Of a stretch of DNA of 64,000 nt, positions 10,501-21,341 are shown piece after piece. Position 1 is the first letter of the stretch, and the number at the start of each line of letters is the position of its first letter. A program made the translations under genes and the position numbers. The DNA comes from Trichoderma breve (Eukaryota > Ascomycota > Sordariomycetes > Hypocreales > Hypocreaceae), in NCBI RefSeq assembly GCF_028502605.1, contig NC_079233.1, forward strand, positions 1,674,001 through 1,738,000, written 5' to 3'. A model generated the notes under the pieces. The model did not search any database, was not told the origin of the DNA, and was given only the letters and a program-made list of their open reading frames with translations.

Positions 10501-10847
10501 TGGGCATCGCCATTGGCTCCGGCAGCGACGTGGCTATTTCGAGCGCCGACTTTGTGCTTGCCACGTCGAACCTGCACTCGGTGCTGACGCTCCTGGACCT
10601 CAGCCGTGTCGTCTTCCGCCGCATCAAGATCAACTTTGGGTGGGCGGCTGTGTACAATGTGTGTGCGATCCCTATTGCAGCCGGGTGTCTGTACGCCATC
10701 AAGACGTCGAGTGGCTCGCACGTCAAGCTGGACCCCGTGTGGGCCTCGCTGGCCATGGCTCTTTCGAGCATCAGTGTGGTGTTGAGCAGTCTGAGCCTGC
10801 GGACGAAGATTCCTTGGCTTGGATTCCGCAATAAGCAGGTTGTGTGA
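7557..10847 (+). CDS. Copper-transporting P1B-type ATPase (CrpA/Crp1-like)
   Basis: A heavy-metal P-type ATPase of 1096 aa in a single exon, predicted to move Cu(I) across a membrane with ATP. The N-terminus holds three HMA-like metal-binding modules: LHCPSC near residue 18, a canonical GGMTCAAC near 190, and FCPRC near 276. The core has the ion-pathway motif CPC near 703 (VACPCGLGLAAPTA), the phosphorylation motif DKTGTLT near 748, the SSHP histidine motif near 793 and the hinge GDGINDSPAL near 968. Several hydrophobic segments flank these. Between the first two modules lies a charged linker with a CEAC pair. The non-canonical first and third modules resemble fungal copper-export pumps of the Crp1/CrpA type more than Golgi CCC2. 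That subtype call is from memory of the family and less certain than the ATPase call. It is convergent with the cyclin gene. Confidence 0.92.
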   Translation: MMPLSNTATTAFLLGNLHCPSCVTLIKSLLQETFGDKIVWVSPNLVTSIVTVEHDDHSPDFVRAIGKTLENVGFEICGVDTTASGAEELNNNPQSDDMPESSGFFDSWSSLWAQKQPAPAVEATKAAHLENCEACKAHRPHDEEDADQKLKSSFSSSSLRKDPTIDTVPLDGVVTGDESPPPLWRATVSVGGMTCAACVTTVTDELQKLPWVSKVAVNLVGNSATIDFVGVDKEKELVEAIEDIGYDAAIDQVVDLNEKKPLSDERQVEIRIDGIFCPRCPQRISQTLKSFGTHGVQILAHPSAEHPILKIRYIPNSPKFTVRHILRSIEATDPSLRAKIYHPPTLEERSRAIRAKHTRQLFYREMLTLVLAIPTFVLGIVYMSLVPDTNSTKHFLMKPWVSGLSRNEIILCLLATPVYFFAADVFHVRAIKELRTLWRSSSRTPFLQRFYKFGSMNMLMSLGTSIAYWSSIGQMIAAGADGDADIPEDRFYFDSVVFLTLFLLAGRLIEAYSKSKAGNAVEALAKLRPTTALLVEQDKLQGQITTTIDMDQLEHGDVIRVPHGSSPPVDGVILSGETTFDESSLTGESRPIKKGEGDEVFAGTVNKGAAVVVKVTGTSGKSMLDQIVEVVREGQAKRAPMEQVADLLTSYFVPVVTLIAIITWAVWMALSFTHNVSSDELDSSGGSTAFAFQFAIAVFVVACPCGLGLAAPTAIFVGGGLAAKYGILVKGGGEAFEKASKVGCVVFDKTGTLTVGGEPQITDSALFPDGAVDGLSEGTLLSAMKATEENSSHPIAKAIVGFCKTDAKPVELEQIEEVPGKGIKASCKNQAFDIAVGNESLMKDLSARISSNVRGLLETWKQEAKSVALIATRLHDGGKWAVTAVLSISDPIREETLPVLEALQKRGVEVWMLSGDNVTTAQAVAQRVGIPTSNVLAEVLPSEKAAKISYLQGSMGSNGQRPMVAMVGDGINDSPALTTADVGIAIGSGSDVAISSADFVLATSNLHSVLTLLDLSRVVFRRIKINFGWAAVYNVCAIPIAAGCLYAIKTSSGSHVKLDPVWASLAMALSSISVVLSSLSLRTKIPWLGFRNKQVV

Positions 10848-13700
10848 TTCTCTGGTGTTATGGTTTAAGCATTCGGGGCTATTGTCGTCTTTGTCTTGGC
10901 AGTCAAGGTTATTTTTGGAGGGCACAGGGCATGGGTATCGCGGTTGGGATCTCTCTTTTAGATGGAGCATGTGTTGGCAGTTGAGCATTCATACGGATAT
11001 GTTCTGTTTAGTATAGTCCAAGTAGTTTTAATCCTATAATGGCAGCCTATTGTTTCATGTTGGCTCAAGTCTAAATCCTACAGCATGCACTCACAGCCAT
11101 CAAACAACCAGACTTCATCTATTCAGCTTCCCTATTGATATTAACAAATGGATATAAACAAATATAAACATAGTCGGGGGGGATCTGCAAGGCCCAGCGA
11201 TTTCTGTTGCCTCGGCGGCCGGGACGCTCAACTCGGGCCCGAAACCGTCGCCGCGTGCGGCTTAGACGACCCGAAAAATCGAGGCTCAGGGCTCAAAGCG
11301 ATCCATGGATCTTTTTCTGCTCCAAGTTTGCAGGTACTTTGGCTGCAAGTACCGCTACTTTCTTTCAAATCTATCTAAATGTTCCTTTATTCCTTCTGGG
11401 GGCTGTAATCCCAGCGTTAAGGTAAGTTAAAATGCACTTGGCCTTGATGACGGGGCCAGTTTCTCGGGCGGCAATGGAATTTCATCGCGTGCCCGTGCCC
11501 GTGCCCCCCAACAAAGAAAAGAAAGCCGGAAACGGGTGTATAAGTTGGGCCTGGCTGGGCTGGGCTGGGGGAGGCGCAGCAGGATTTTGTTAGTAAAGTC
11601 AGCAGTCTGGTGTTTGTGTTAGTAGTTAGCTGGTGCTTGTTCTGCCATTGATAGTTAGTAGGTAGGGCTTGTCAGCTCATGTGAGATCGGGGGTGAAAAC
11701 AAGGCGACCCAAGCCAGGGCCATGGCCATTGCGTACATACATGGGGCAGAATTTGGAATTCGATTCTATTATTGTTTGATGCTCCGTCAATACAGTAACC
11801 CAACAGCAGCTTTTTGTTGGTTAACCGTGTATCGTACAGTAGTGTGTATTTGCTTTGTTTGTTCTTGCAACCCACATGTAATTTCAATATTCCCCAATCC
11901 GATATCCAAATGCTCCTACCCACATGACGCAAATAAACAAAGAAAAAAAAAATTCCTCCGGGAATTACATCAAATCTTACTCCAAGGCTCGTGCAACTTT
12001 CAACTTTGACAAAGGAAATCGGGCATCATGCAGTAGCACCACAACAGGAAATTGGACAAAAGAGATGAAGCATGTCCCCGGCGAGGGGGTGGTGTCACAA
12101 CTTCTGCAAACAGGCAATCAAACAAACAACTTGGGAAGAAAATGTCACACGCCGTCATGATTCCCGATTCCTTCAAAGAAGAAAAAAAGAAGCGTGCCGT
12201 AGCTTGCTAACGAAAACGAAGGAATCGTCTTCCCGAAATCCCGTCACTCTCGCTCTTCGGCAATAACAAGCTAAAAAAAAAACAATGTGCCTCACCGCAG
12301 CAAAAAAGAACAACGAAAGAACGCCGAACCCGACTGCAGAGACCCAAATCCCAAATCGAGTAGCCTAAAAACTTCTCTATACATTTTATTTCCGAACCCG
12401 TAATTCTCCGTGCCACAAACAACATCATCATGCAATGTAATTCAAGGCCACTTCGTACACGATACCCCAAAAGGGTAGTGTGTGTATTACATAGCTAACT
12501 CACTCCGACTCCCGACAAACACGCATACGAACACGGCGTTTCTGAGCATCGCCATAATGACAAAGAAACAAAGCCACACTCCGACCTACGTACGCATTTT
12601 CGCCTCCCCATCATTTTCTCCGACTTTGTCTTCAATGTTTCCCCGTGAATGCGTCATCTTTGTACTCCCGTTTATCCCTGCACACAAACCATCAATCAAA
12701 GATCAATCAAACCATGTAAAATAATAAAAATAAAAAATAAAAACGCAAAGGCTGACAAGATCGGCCGTGCTCAACACATCATCGGCCGCAAAAGCACGCA
12801 TGGACCATCCACACCTGTAATTACTCCGTTCACTGACAGACAACCTTCATAACACCGATCTGGCTGCTGCACTCACAGCCATCTCCAAATGCCGAGCCCA
12901 CGGGCGCAAGTCAAAGGCGGGATAAAAAAAACACAAGTGCTGACGGACAGACGGGCAGTGATCAATAAAATAAGCTGCTGCTTTGGTGCTTTCTGATATT
13001 GATGAAGACATCCTCTAAAATTCTAAAGAGGTGATTATCTAATTGTAGATTGCAGTAATTCTTGAAGATCCTCTTAAGGAAAATCACAAAAGAAATTAGG
13101 CAAGTAATAAAAAAAGAAGTTATCCAAAGAGTCTCTCTCCTCCGAAGAAATATCGGGCAGTGAAAAAGCAAATCCCACCATGAAAAAACTCCAAGAAATT
13201 CCCTTGACCCCCATTTCCCTTAGCCAAAAGCAGGGTTTATCCCAACCCATTGTAAGCAGGCCCCTAGTTTCCCCCCTCTGCCCTTCTCGACTTCGCCTCG
13301 TTGGCAGACCAAACCAGAACCCGCAAATAGAAACATGACAAAAAAAACACGGACCCGTTTCCCATGGCCTAAGATTTCGCTTGGCGTATGCACATGATAT
13401 CTTTGTATAACAAATTGATGGTGATTGAAATGTGAAAAAAAAGTGGTGGTGATTAGGCGATTGTCAAGAACATGTCTCGCTGTCGATGCGCTGGCCATGC
13501 AGCTCTATCTGAGGGAGACAAGTCTTGTAGTAAATGTATGGTTGATGATGGGGGTGGGTAATAAAGCAAACAAAAGACAATCCGCGACGCCATGCTTTTT
13601 GTAACACAAAAGTGATTTAGTGTTGATGGAACAAAGGAAATAGAAAAAAATAGAAAACGCCCAAGATTTGACTCTGCAAATCGATGCGAAAATGGGAGAT
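10848..13700. other. Long convergent spacer between copper ATPase and cyclin genes
   Basis: This 2.85-kb stretch lies between two stop codons facing each other and has no credible coding region. It includes a GC-rich island at about 11195-11310, short direct repeats such as GTGCCC units at 11488-11508 and CTGGG units near 11550-11570, and AT-rich sequence with many A-runs at 11930-13200. It is longer than needed for two ordinary 3' UTRs. An unusually long cyclin 3' UTR or a non-coding transcript would fit, but neither can be shown. Confidence 0.5.
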
Positions 13701-14792
13701 TTATCGGACGGCGACGGCGGCGGTGCCGATGAGGCGCTCCCACAATGCGCGCCTGTGTCGCTTCTTGGTGGTGACCTCGTTGAGAGGCTCGTAGGAGTCC
13801 ACCGAGGAGATGTCGTAGGAGAGCATCCGCGCGCTGGCCTGCATCTTGGGCTCCTCCCTGTCCATGACGATCTGGACGGGCGAGTCGTACAGGCTACCCT
13901 GGCTAGTGCCATACAGGTACGGCGATGGAGACTGCTGTCTGCTCGAGGCAATGGACGAGGCATACGAGCTGGCAGAGCTGTACACCAGACCCGGAGGGGT
14001 GACTGAGCCGTTGCTGTTGGCGCGGTAGTGGTCGGGGCTGGCGTGGCGAGATCGGGAGCTCCGGGACGAGACCGGGCTGGGGTAGCGGGCCGCGGCGGCA
14101 TACAATTCCTGCTGTCGCTTCTTCTCCTCGCGGTGACGCATCTTGCGGGCGTGCCTCTCGGCGATTTTGATGCGCAGGGGCTCGAGGAAGGAGTCCAGCT
14201 CGCGGTACAGGTCGTGCTCGGTGATTCTCAGCTCCCACTCGAGCAGGAAGAGCAGCTGCTTCTCCATCAGGTTGACCTCGGTGCGGGTGAAGCCGAAGCT
14301 GTAGTAGTCGGTGTTCATGTGGGTGTAGTTGGCCCAGTGCTTGTTCTTGGGCGAGCTGTCGTTGAGATACTTGGCCGACAGGATCAGGGCCGCCAGGAAG
14401 ATGCGGTGGGTGGTGCATCGCAGGCCGCGGGCCATGGGCTGCAGCTTGGACTTGAGGCGGTTGAGGTAGACAAGAGTCGACATGAGGGTGGGCACCTGGA
14501 CATTGGAGGAGACGACCAGCTGGGTGATGAACTCGTCCAGCGTGGGCAGCGCATCGTCGGTGCTGCAGACGGCTCGGGGCTCGGGGGTGCGTGGTGGAGT
14601 GAGAGGCCGGTCCTGGCCCTTTGATGATGATTCCCTGGGGGGCGGCGGCATCAGGGTCGAGTCGCAGGCAATGACGTTGTGAGCAGCATTGGCCAGGTAC
14701 GAGATCATGTCCCGGCTGACAGGCTGGTAGACGAACTGCTCCAGGGCAGCCTTGTTGAGGTCGTCCATGGAGAGGAATGATCTTGACGCCAT
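13701..14792 (-). CDS. Pho85-type (Pcl1/2-like) cyclin
   Basis: A 363-aa intronless cyclin. The N-terminus is MASRSFLSMDDLNKAALEQF. A cyclin-box fold of the Pho80/Pcl family spans about residues 75-200. It includes LPTLDEFITQLVVSSNVQVP, a strand of small residues in LAALILSAKYLNDSSPKNKHWA, and the FTRTEVNLMEKQLLFLLEWEL helix pair. The C-terminal half is low complexity, basic then Ser/Pro-rich, with many S/T-P sites typical of an unstable regulatory cyclin. Pcl cyclins bind the Pho85 kinase and work in G1 progression, morphogenesis or phosphate signalling. Which of these applies cannot be read from the sequence. The frame stays open for 83 codons upstream of the chosen ATG, but that segment reads like 5' leader. 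The gene has an exceptionally long upstream interval. Confidence 0.87.
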   Translation of the reverse strand: MASRSFLSMDDLNKAALEQFVYQPVSRDMISYLANAAHNVIACDSTLMPPPPRESSSKGQDRPLTPPRTPEPRAVCSTDDALPTLDEFITQLVVSSNVQVPTLMSTLVYLNRLKSKLQPMARGLRCTTHRIFLAALILSAKYLNDSSPKNKHWANYTHMNTDYYSFGFTRTEVNLMEKQLLFLLEWELRITEHDLYRELDSFLEPLRIKIAERHARKMRHREEKKRQQELYAAAARYPSPVSSRSSRSRHASPDHYRANSNGSVTPPGLVYSSASSYASSIASSRQQSPSPYLYGTSQGSLYDSPVQIVMDREEPKMQASARMLSYDISSVDSYEPLNEVTTKKRHRRALWERLIGTAAVAVR

Positions 14793-15120
14793 GGTGGTGT
14801 GTGTGTAAGTGATGGCCCAATGCAAGTGTGGGCTGTCGGGATTCGGCGGTGAGTCGTTGTAATTAAAGAAGATACTGCTGATTGATGGATGGAAAAGAGC
14901 AAAAAGCAGAGACGGAGACAAAGATGCGATGATATATAAAAGATCAAAGCCGGCAACCACAGAAGGGGGTGACTGAGATATGCGAGAGATGAGAGAGCAA
15001 GTTGGAGGGAGGAAGAGTGTTGAGCCGAGGATGGAGCCCAAAAGACAAAAGGAGGACGGGATCTGGAGGGTTGCAAGGAGACGATGGAGAGGAAAGAGGA
15101 AGAAAAAAAAGAGGAACGAG

Positions 15121-15147
15121 GACGAGGATGAGGATGAGGATGAGGGA
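15121..15147. repeat. GATGAG-type hexanucleotide microsatellite
   Basis: Four to five GAGGAT/GATGAG units lie in the purine-rich upstream region of the cyclin gene, about 330 bp from its start codon. A shorter copy of the same repeat occurs near 17300-17316. On the cyclin mRNA strand these are CT-rich tracts, a common feature of fungal promoters and leaders. Confidence 0.7.
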
Positions 15148-15255
15148 TAGCAAATGTATTAAAACGAGGTATCGCAGTCAGTCAGACACGAAAGGACGTG
15201 TGCATGTGGCCCTTTTTTAGTCGAGCCAGTGACCTCTGCTTCTGACGTTTGGGGT

Positions 15256-15744
15256 GTACACGAGGCTGTATACGTGCAAGCAAAGTACAGCGGTACAAGC
15301 ACCAGCTGGCGGTCCAGGCGCTAGCGATGCGCCACAGGGAGGGTTGGGCCTTGTTGGTGTGCCGGCGGGGATGCCTGCGGGCTGCAGGGGTGGGCGATGG
15401 AGGGTAGGTACCAGGTATGGAGGGTACCAGGCCGCAAGGAGGGGTACCTGGGGGGGAGGTACCGGCAGACAGCCAACGGCGGCGTGGCACGGCGACCGAT
15501 GCTAATGTACTGTCCGTCGACGTGGCGGGCCTTGGGGCGGTCAGAGACAAGACAGCCTGTACAAGCACCACAGGTACCGGAGCGTCGCAGCTGTGGGTGG
15601 CTGGGGGTGCTAGTACGTACCGGGAGCGGGTACAAGTACGAGTACGTTTACGCGCGGTGAGGGTGGCGGTACAGTACGGTACCTGTACGGGAGTACTCGG
15701 ATAGTACACGCAAAGCAGAGAAGAGCAGAGCAGAGACAAGGTAC
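15256..15744. repeat. Dense cluster of GTAC palindromes (22 copies)
   Basis: By direct reading, GTAC occurs 22 times in 489 bp, often as GGTACC, AGTAC or TACGTAC. About two are expected by chance. The sequence is GC-rich and non-periodic, so it is not a simple tandem array. It lies 0.46-0.95 kb upstream of the cyclin start codon. GTAC-core elements are known as copper-response sites in algae and as plant SBP-protein targets. I know of no established fungal factor that explains this cluster. Confidence 0.6.
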
Positions 15745-17686
15745 CGGCGCTCGGAGGCTTGCTGGCAGACGCTGGGCGGGGCGGACGGCCAGGCCGACAG
15801 GGATTCTCAGCAGGGCTCGTTTAGAGTTGAAGGTGTCAGTCAGTCAGTTCGACAAAGGCCGTTTTTCGGTTCGGGGGAGCGGCAGCTTCGGTGGCGAAGG
15901 ATTGGCTGGTGATGGCTGTGTTGGCGTTGTGTTGTGATGGATATGGAATATGGAAAGATTCCGAAGGAATACGCAAACAAAAAAAGATGGATAGGCTGAT
16001 TGCTGAAGATGTGGTGAGAGAGAGAGATGGACAGATAGAGGGCTGACTTGGTGAGTCAAACCAATCAATCTGTAATATTATAAGATGGAATCTTCAGAGT
16101 CGCCAATTTGATCAAAAACGATGCCGTGTCTAAGGGATGGCCAAGACAAGACAAAGACAAAGCCGTGCGTAAAGAGGGTTGGCAAAAAAATGTTTAAGGC
16201 AAAATGAAAAAACTCATGAAACAGAAAGAGCGAGAAATGTTTGCTTTGTTTCCCGACCCGTCCGGTTCGTGGGTTCCGAAAGGCACGTACGAGTATACAG
16301 TATACGTCGTGCTACCACTTATTGGCGTTCGATGGTCCGATGTGGATGAGAAAAAACTCGTGGTCCCTCCACGATATGCCAACGTGGCGGCCGTCCGATC
16401 CAGCGGAAAGAGGGGCGAATTGATTTGTTGGGCCTGAAACGAAGGCGGTTGGATTTTTTGGCGACGTGTCTAGCCGGCTTGCAACTTTGACAGTACTTGT
16501 AAAAAAGCAGGTAGCCCCGATTCAGACGTGGCGTCAAGGGTTGGGAGAGAAAAAAAGACAAGAGGTTTTTGTTGTTTCTTGTTCTTTGATCCTGAATTTT
16601 GCCTAATGGGTCACTCGGGTGTTCGGTGATTCCCTTTAGTTTTTACAAGGAAGCGAATGCGGTGAGAGCGAGGCTGCAAGTCAAAAACCTGGTCGGTAAA
16701 ATGCTGGAGACGCGATCGAGTGATGCGATGCCAAGTATCAAAATGCTCTGTAGGGCGGACAAGGCAGATATATATGATGCAGCCTTTTTTTCTCGACTTT
16801 ACTACTATATCTCTCAATAGTGGTTGGTCTGGTTTGATCTGCCCCCTTTGTAGGATCGGATTGGGATTGGAATCCAATAGCGAATAGTCCTTGTGAATGA
16901 GGGAGTCGGGAAATGCAACAAGCTCAGGCTCCAAGAAGCGCTACCGGAAGTAGATTATGCAGCCAGCCAGATGCAGGGTCCGAGGCGTCGAATGACAGTT
17001 CAGAAGGGGTTCCGGCCAGCGGTCGATCTGAAGGAGCGAATTATCAAGTTTCTACCACGCAGTGGTATGCTGTGACGTTGTATGAAAGGATTGATTGGCA
17101 GTTGGTATCCCTTGGTGCTGGTGCCGTCAATGAAGGTCGTAATCACTGCGCTGCAGCGTTCCAGTCGTTTGGTAAGGCACGAAAAGATGAAAAGAAGGGA
17201 GGGCTGGTGGCAAGAAAAAAAGATGGTGGGATGCGAAGACAAAGAAAATGCAACAGAAAGGAAAAAAGGAAATAAAAAAGAAAGGGGATTAAATTAGAAT
17301 GAGGATGAGGATGAGGAAAGAACGAGATCGAGAAGTCGACGATGCGATGCATTTATTAATAAATCGTCCAAACCGCCGTGACGGGACATTTCCATCTATG
17401 AAACAAACCATATATCAAAAATAGAAGCACGCCTGTTGCCGCTGAACTACAATACTGCTACTCTCGCTATGAAACTACAATACTATGAATCAATCTCAAT
17501 CTCTCTGCCATCTCTCGCCCAGCCTCTCCATTCTCCGTAACTGTAAAACAGTCCCGGCAAGCATCCGAACGAAACGACCAGCACCGGCGCCTATCCAAGC
17601 AGCCGCCGCTCTTTGACTGGCCGCCAGAGCTTGTCGATGCCCCCCCTGGCTTCATCTCAGCCAGCGCTGCGTAGCTCGTCGCGGGT

Positions 17687-17728
17687 GGCCTCTGCCCGCC
17701 TTCATTGGGCCTCTGCCGGTCTTCATTG
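17687..17728. repeat. 21-bp imperfect tandem duplication
   Basis: Two adjacent copies of a 21-bp unit (GGCCTCTGCC followed by an 11-base tail with two differences) occupy 17687-17707 and 17708-17728. They lie in a GC-rich island inside the gene-poor interval. Both strands show open frames here, but the short repeat and high GC explain them. Confidence 0.6.
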
Positions 17729-17925
17729 GCCCGCGGCGCTGCCATCTTGAAACCAGCTCGAATTCGAAACCTCTTTTATTATTCTCCGCCTTTTTTCCTT
17801 GTCGTCGAAACACTGCCTCCCTTGGACCAATTGCGTCCCGCGTCTCGCACAAACCTCTTGTCCAGGGTCTTTGGCCAATCACCGGCCGAGTTGCCAGCGG
17901 CAGCCGACGGCGCTGAGGCGATGCA

Positions 17926-17954
17926 GTACGATACGATACGATACGATGCGATGC
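17926..17954. repeat. ACGAT/GCGAT pentanucleotide microsatellite
   Basis: About four ACGAT units are followed by GCGAT variants within the gene-poor interval. The repeat makes a short open frame look protein-like (YDTIRYDAM) without being evidence of a gene. Confidence 0.75.
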
Positions 17955-20900
17955 AAGCAAGTGTCGCTTCAGACGAAACTGGAACGAACCGCGGCCCGGC
18001 GCTTTGGCGGGGAACAAGGAAAAAAAGCAAAGTAAATGGATTGAAGCCAAAAGTCACAAGCACCGTGAACAAGGGCAGAGTCATTGGACGACAGGACAGG
18101 GCATCACTCACTGTGCTGGCAAAAGAAAAAAAAAAGAGATCAATGCCCGAATCCGTGCCCATGCCCTGGTTTGGCGTGTCTTACTGTTTGACCATGACTT
18201 GTTCTTCGCTGTTTTTAAGCCTTATCTCGCCCTTCCCTTGTCCTCGGCCAGATGATTTGCTGTCGGCTGTTGATGCGCTGGCCGCCGCACCGACCAATTG
18301 ATGCCCGCCAAGGCCCCCTTCACCTTTCAATCCCTCTCAGTTTAGGCAAGTCAGTCACTTTGTGAAGTGTCATATGAGGATCCCAGAAATGTTATCAAAG
18401 TAAAATCGAATAAGTGCACATGTGAGACATCAGGTGGTGAAAAACGGGCTGCTGCCACCATTGTAAAATTTCGAGTACAAGGGGAGAGAGGAATGATATG
18501 ATCGCGGGAAAGCCACGCCGCAGCCGCGGGCACACCAGTGAAAAGAATCTAGACATTTTGTGGCATTCAGTATGTATTTTCTTGAGTTTTCCTTTTTTCT
18601 GATGCTCGCACTGCGTAAGACAGCACCATCCCACCCTCCAACTTTTTTCGTTCCGCAAGCCGCTTCCAATGCAGGGGCAAAAAAGTATAAAAAAGAAAAG
18701 AGCGTGAAAAAAAGCAATTTTACATTGCATGGAGGCACCGCGGCCCGAAAACTCTCTTTTCTTTTTCGCGGGCGTAAAAAAACATCATATGATGATGTGA
18801 TTGATGTGATTGACAGATAGAACGGTGATTCAGAAAATCAATATCGAACAACATCCCATCGTCAATCCTGCCCCGTGATGTCTCTTCCCCTCTCTTCCAG
18901 CCCAGCGAGGCGTTCCTGTTCTCCGCTTATCGTCCATCTTTCACCTAGCGTTCGATTTGTCTGGGGAACGCCTCCACGTTGAAACTATTTCCTCTCCATC
19001 TCTGCTGGCTACTCCATCGAATTGATGGATATACATGCAGTAGTAGTAGTAGATACTATCCCGCGAGTAAGACGCAGGTCACAAACTTTGTCCATAGAAT
19101 GGGGTGTCCGACCCTAGCCGTCCGCCGTGGCGTCTAGCTTTTCCCTCGCCGCCACCCGTACCTTTTTTTTCTCCTCGTTCTGTTTTGCATGGCATGCCAC
19201 TCTAATGACCAGCAGCAACGGGATGATTATGCCCGATATGATGCATCAAATATTCGCCCTTCAGGGACGTGTCCGTTAAACCTTGGCCGCAATGAAAAGC
19301 AAAACTCACTACTGTAATGCACTTGTTTGATAGCGTATATCAAATCTCCCTCCCTTACTTGTCTAGCGCCGCACCAGCTCCAGCAACGATCTTTCCGTAG
19401 TCTCTGCAATAGTCTCTGTTAGCACTCCAACGTTTTGTTGTTCCAGTGGTTCAATCAGTCCGGGGAGGGTTGGAGGGGGTTGATCAGCTCCCTGTTTAGA
19501 TCCGATCCGCGTGCAGACACGGGCAGCCAGCCGGGGGACCGGGTCTAGGTCTACAGTAGTGGGCGATAGTACAGGTACTTTGTCTGTCACGTTGCTTTTT
19601 CTGTCCGCCCTGGTCTAGAGTACTTGTCTCTACAACTCAGCTTGCATTGCCGGCTGAATTAGTACGAGTATTCACGGGCATTCAATTTTGCTTTCGCTCA
19701 GCAGCTGAGTTCAGGGTAGGTGGTCAGCCGAACTCGCTATTCTGCTCAGCTGTTGCTGTCCCTGTCCTGCCCTGTCCTTATCCTGTCCCATTGATACTGG
19801 ACTCCTGGCCATCAATTCTCTTCTCCTCCTCCTGGCTCCTTATCAAACTTCCAACCGTCGACTCTCTCGGCTAAAAGCCCGTCAATCACGTCTGCCCGAG
19901 ATGCTGCTTGTCTCTACCTAGTACCTAGCCCAGCGCCACCGTTTGATCCTACCGAGCTGATGCCCGTCTCATGCGATTCAGGAGCACACCAAAACTACCG
20001 AAAGACACTATCTTAGTAAACTTTTTGTCCGCTGGGGGCAGCCTCACTGCTATGGGCGTAGCTTCTCCGCAATTCTTGTTCTCAACATGATCATTTGTTC
20101 AGCATCAAATCAATCAATCACATCAATTGGGCCCGCGCATAGCTCGATAAATAAACCAGGCAATATCGATGCAGGTCCGCCAACCTCGACTAAGGCAAGG
20201 CAATTAAGAAACCCCAAGTGACAGTACTCTGTGTAGCAGTGGGAGTACTTGTCTCCCAAGTACCGACTTTGATGGGCACAAAAGCAAAGCTCGCCAATCA
20301 TGGCCAGTCGTCTTTTGCTCGTGGTGCCTGAACCGCCATCGGCCAATTCACTCGAGGCCCAAAGCCAACTTCAACTGCAAAAATCAGCGATTGCGTGCAC
20401 CAATCACCACCGGCCCGAAGCCTTATCGTGGGCTAACTTGGTCTTCTATCCTCCTTCTTCTTTCTCCCTCACCTCATGCAATGCCACGAGTTCGTCCAGG
20501 TCTACTGTACTGTAATGATGAGTAGGTACATACTTGCAGCTACAGGAGACTTGGACATCTCATCTTATACCCACTTTTGAAAAAGTAGGTGAAGGGGGGG
20601 ATACACAGAGCAAACGCAGGAAATTGGCCTTTTTGGGCGTACAAATATGTACCTTTTTTTTTTCTTGCTTCTCTTTCGTTCGCATGCATGGAGCCAGTAC
20701 ATACGTGCGAATTATCCCCATGTCCCATGCCTTTACATGCCCCATATTCACCCCATGTAACGAGGATTTGCTTGGTACATATCCGAGCGGGTCGGCGAGA
20801 GACAACACATCAAAGCGTGGCGAGAGAAGGCGTGGGGTTTGGCAAGGGAAGAGGGCCGTCGTCGGGCCCGTGAGCGGCCATGATCCCTGACCGCTGAAGA

Positions 20901-21324
20901 TGCAATTGTTTGGCTGCGATTGATTGATGCCATGCTGTACGGAGTAGTATCAATCAATTGGATGGGGTTACAGCCAACAGCCTAATTGCTATCAAACCTG
21001 CTAAAGTGCTACGGGTAAGCAGAGCTGAGTTGCTGCCAGCCCAGTCATATCTCGTACACTACGGCGGATTATACGAGAGGCAGCTTGGAATCGACTGATC
21101 CATTGATTGGCTCTCCCTTTCCCAGGGCAAACGACGGGCCTTGAGTGGTCGCCTCCACACATGTGACTGAGCGGGTGGCCACCATCTTCGACTCCTTTTT
21201 TTTTTTTGTTCGTTTCCAGCTTTGTATGTACAAGACAGTAGAGGTACCATACGAGTATAACCTAGGAATGAATTGAGTGGTAATACACGCCAAAAAGTCA
21301 TGTACGAGACACGACATCGACTGG

Positions 21325-21341
21325 GCTCCGTAGTACGGAGC
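21325..21341. repeat. 17-bp perfect inverted repeat GCTCCGTA-G-TACGGAGC
   Basis: Eight-base arms are exactly complementary around a single G. The half-site TACGGAG recurs elsewhere in spacers: TACGGAGTA at 20938-20946 and 35062-35070, and TACTCCGT at 37682-37689 and 38108-38115. Inverted CGG half-sites are the usual targets of fungal Zn2Cys6 regulators, so a binding site is possible. A recurrent genomic motif with no function is equally possible. Confidence 0.6.

Noticed and set aside
13903..14820. 305-codon frame on the minus strand, shifted relative to the cyclin
   Set aside because: It is a frame-shifted shadow of the cyclin gene. The cyclin frame has the family motifs and this one has none.
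15182..15739. 185-codon minus-strand frame
   Set aside because: It sits in the GC-rich GTAC block, where stops are rare. The peptide is Thr/Pro/Arg-rich with no domain.
17467..17745. 92-codon minus-strand frame (starts MAAPRANEDRQRPNEGGQRP)
   Set aside because: Its N-terminal repeat is produced by the 21-bp tandem duplication. There is no recognised domain or splice continuation.
17705..18301. 198-codon plus-strand frame
   Set aside because: Part of it is the ACGAT microsatellite and a local GC-rich island. No domain or good splice context was found. It is the longest plus-strand frame in the gene-poor interval but only mildly longer than chance.
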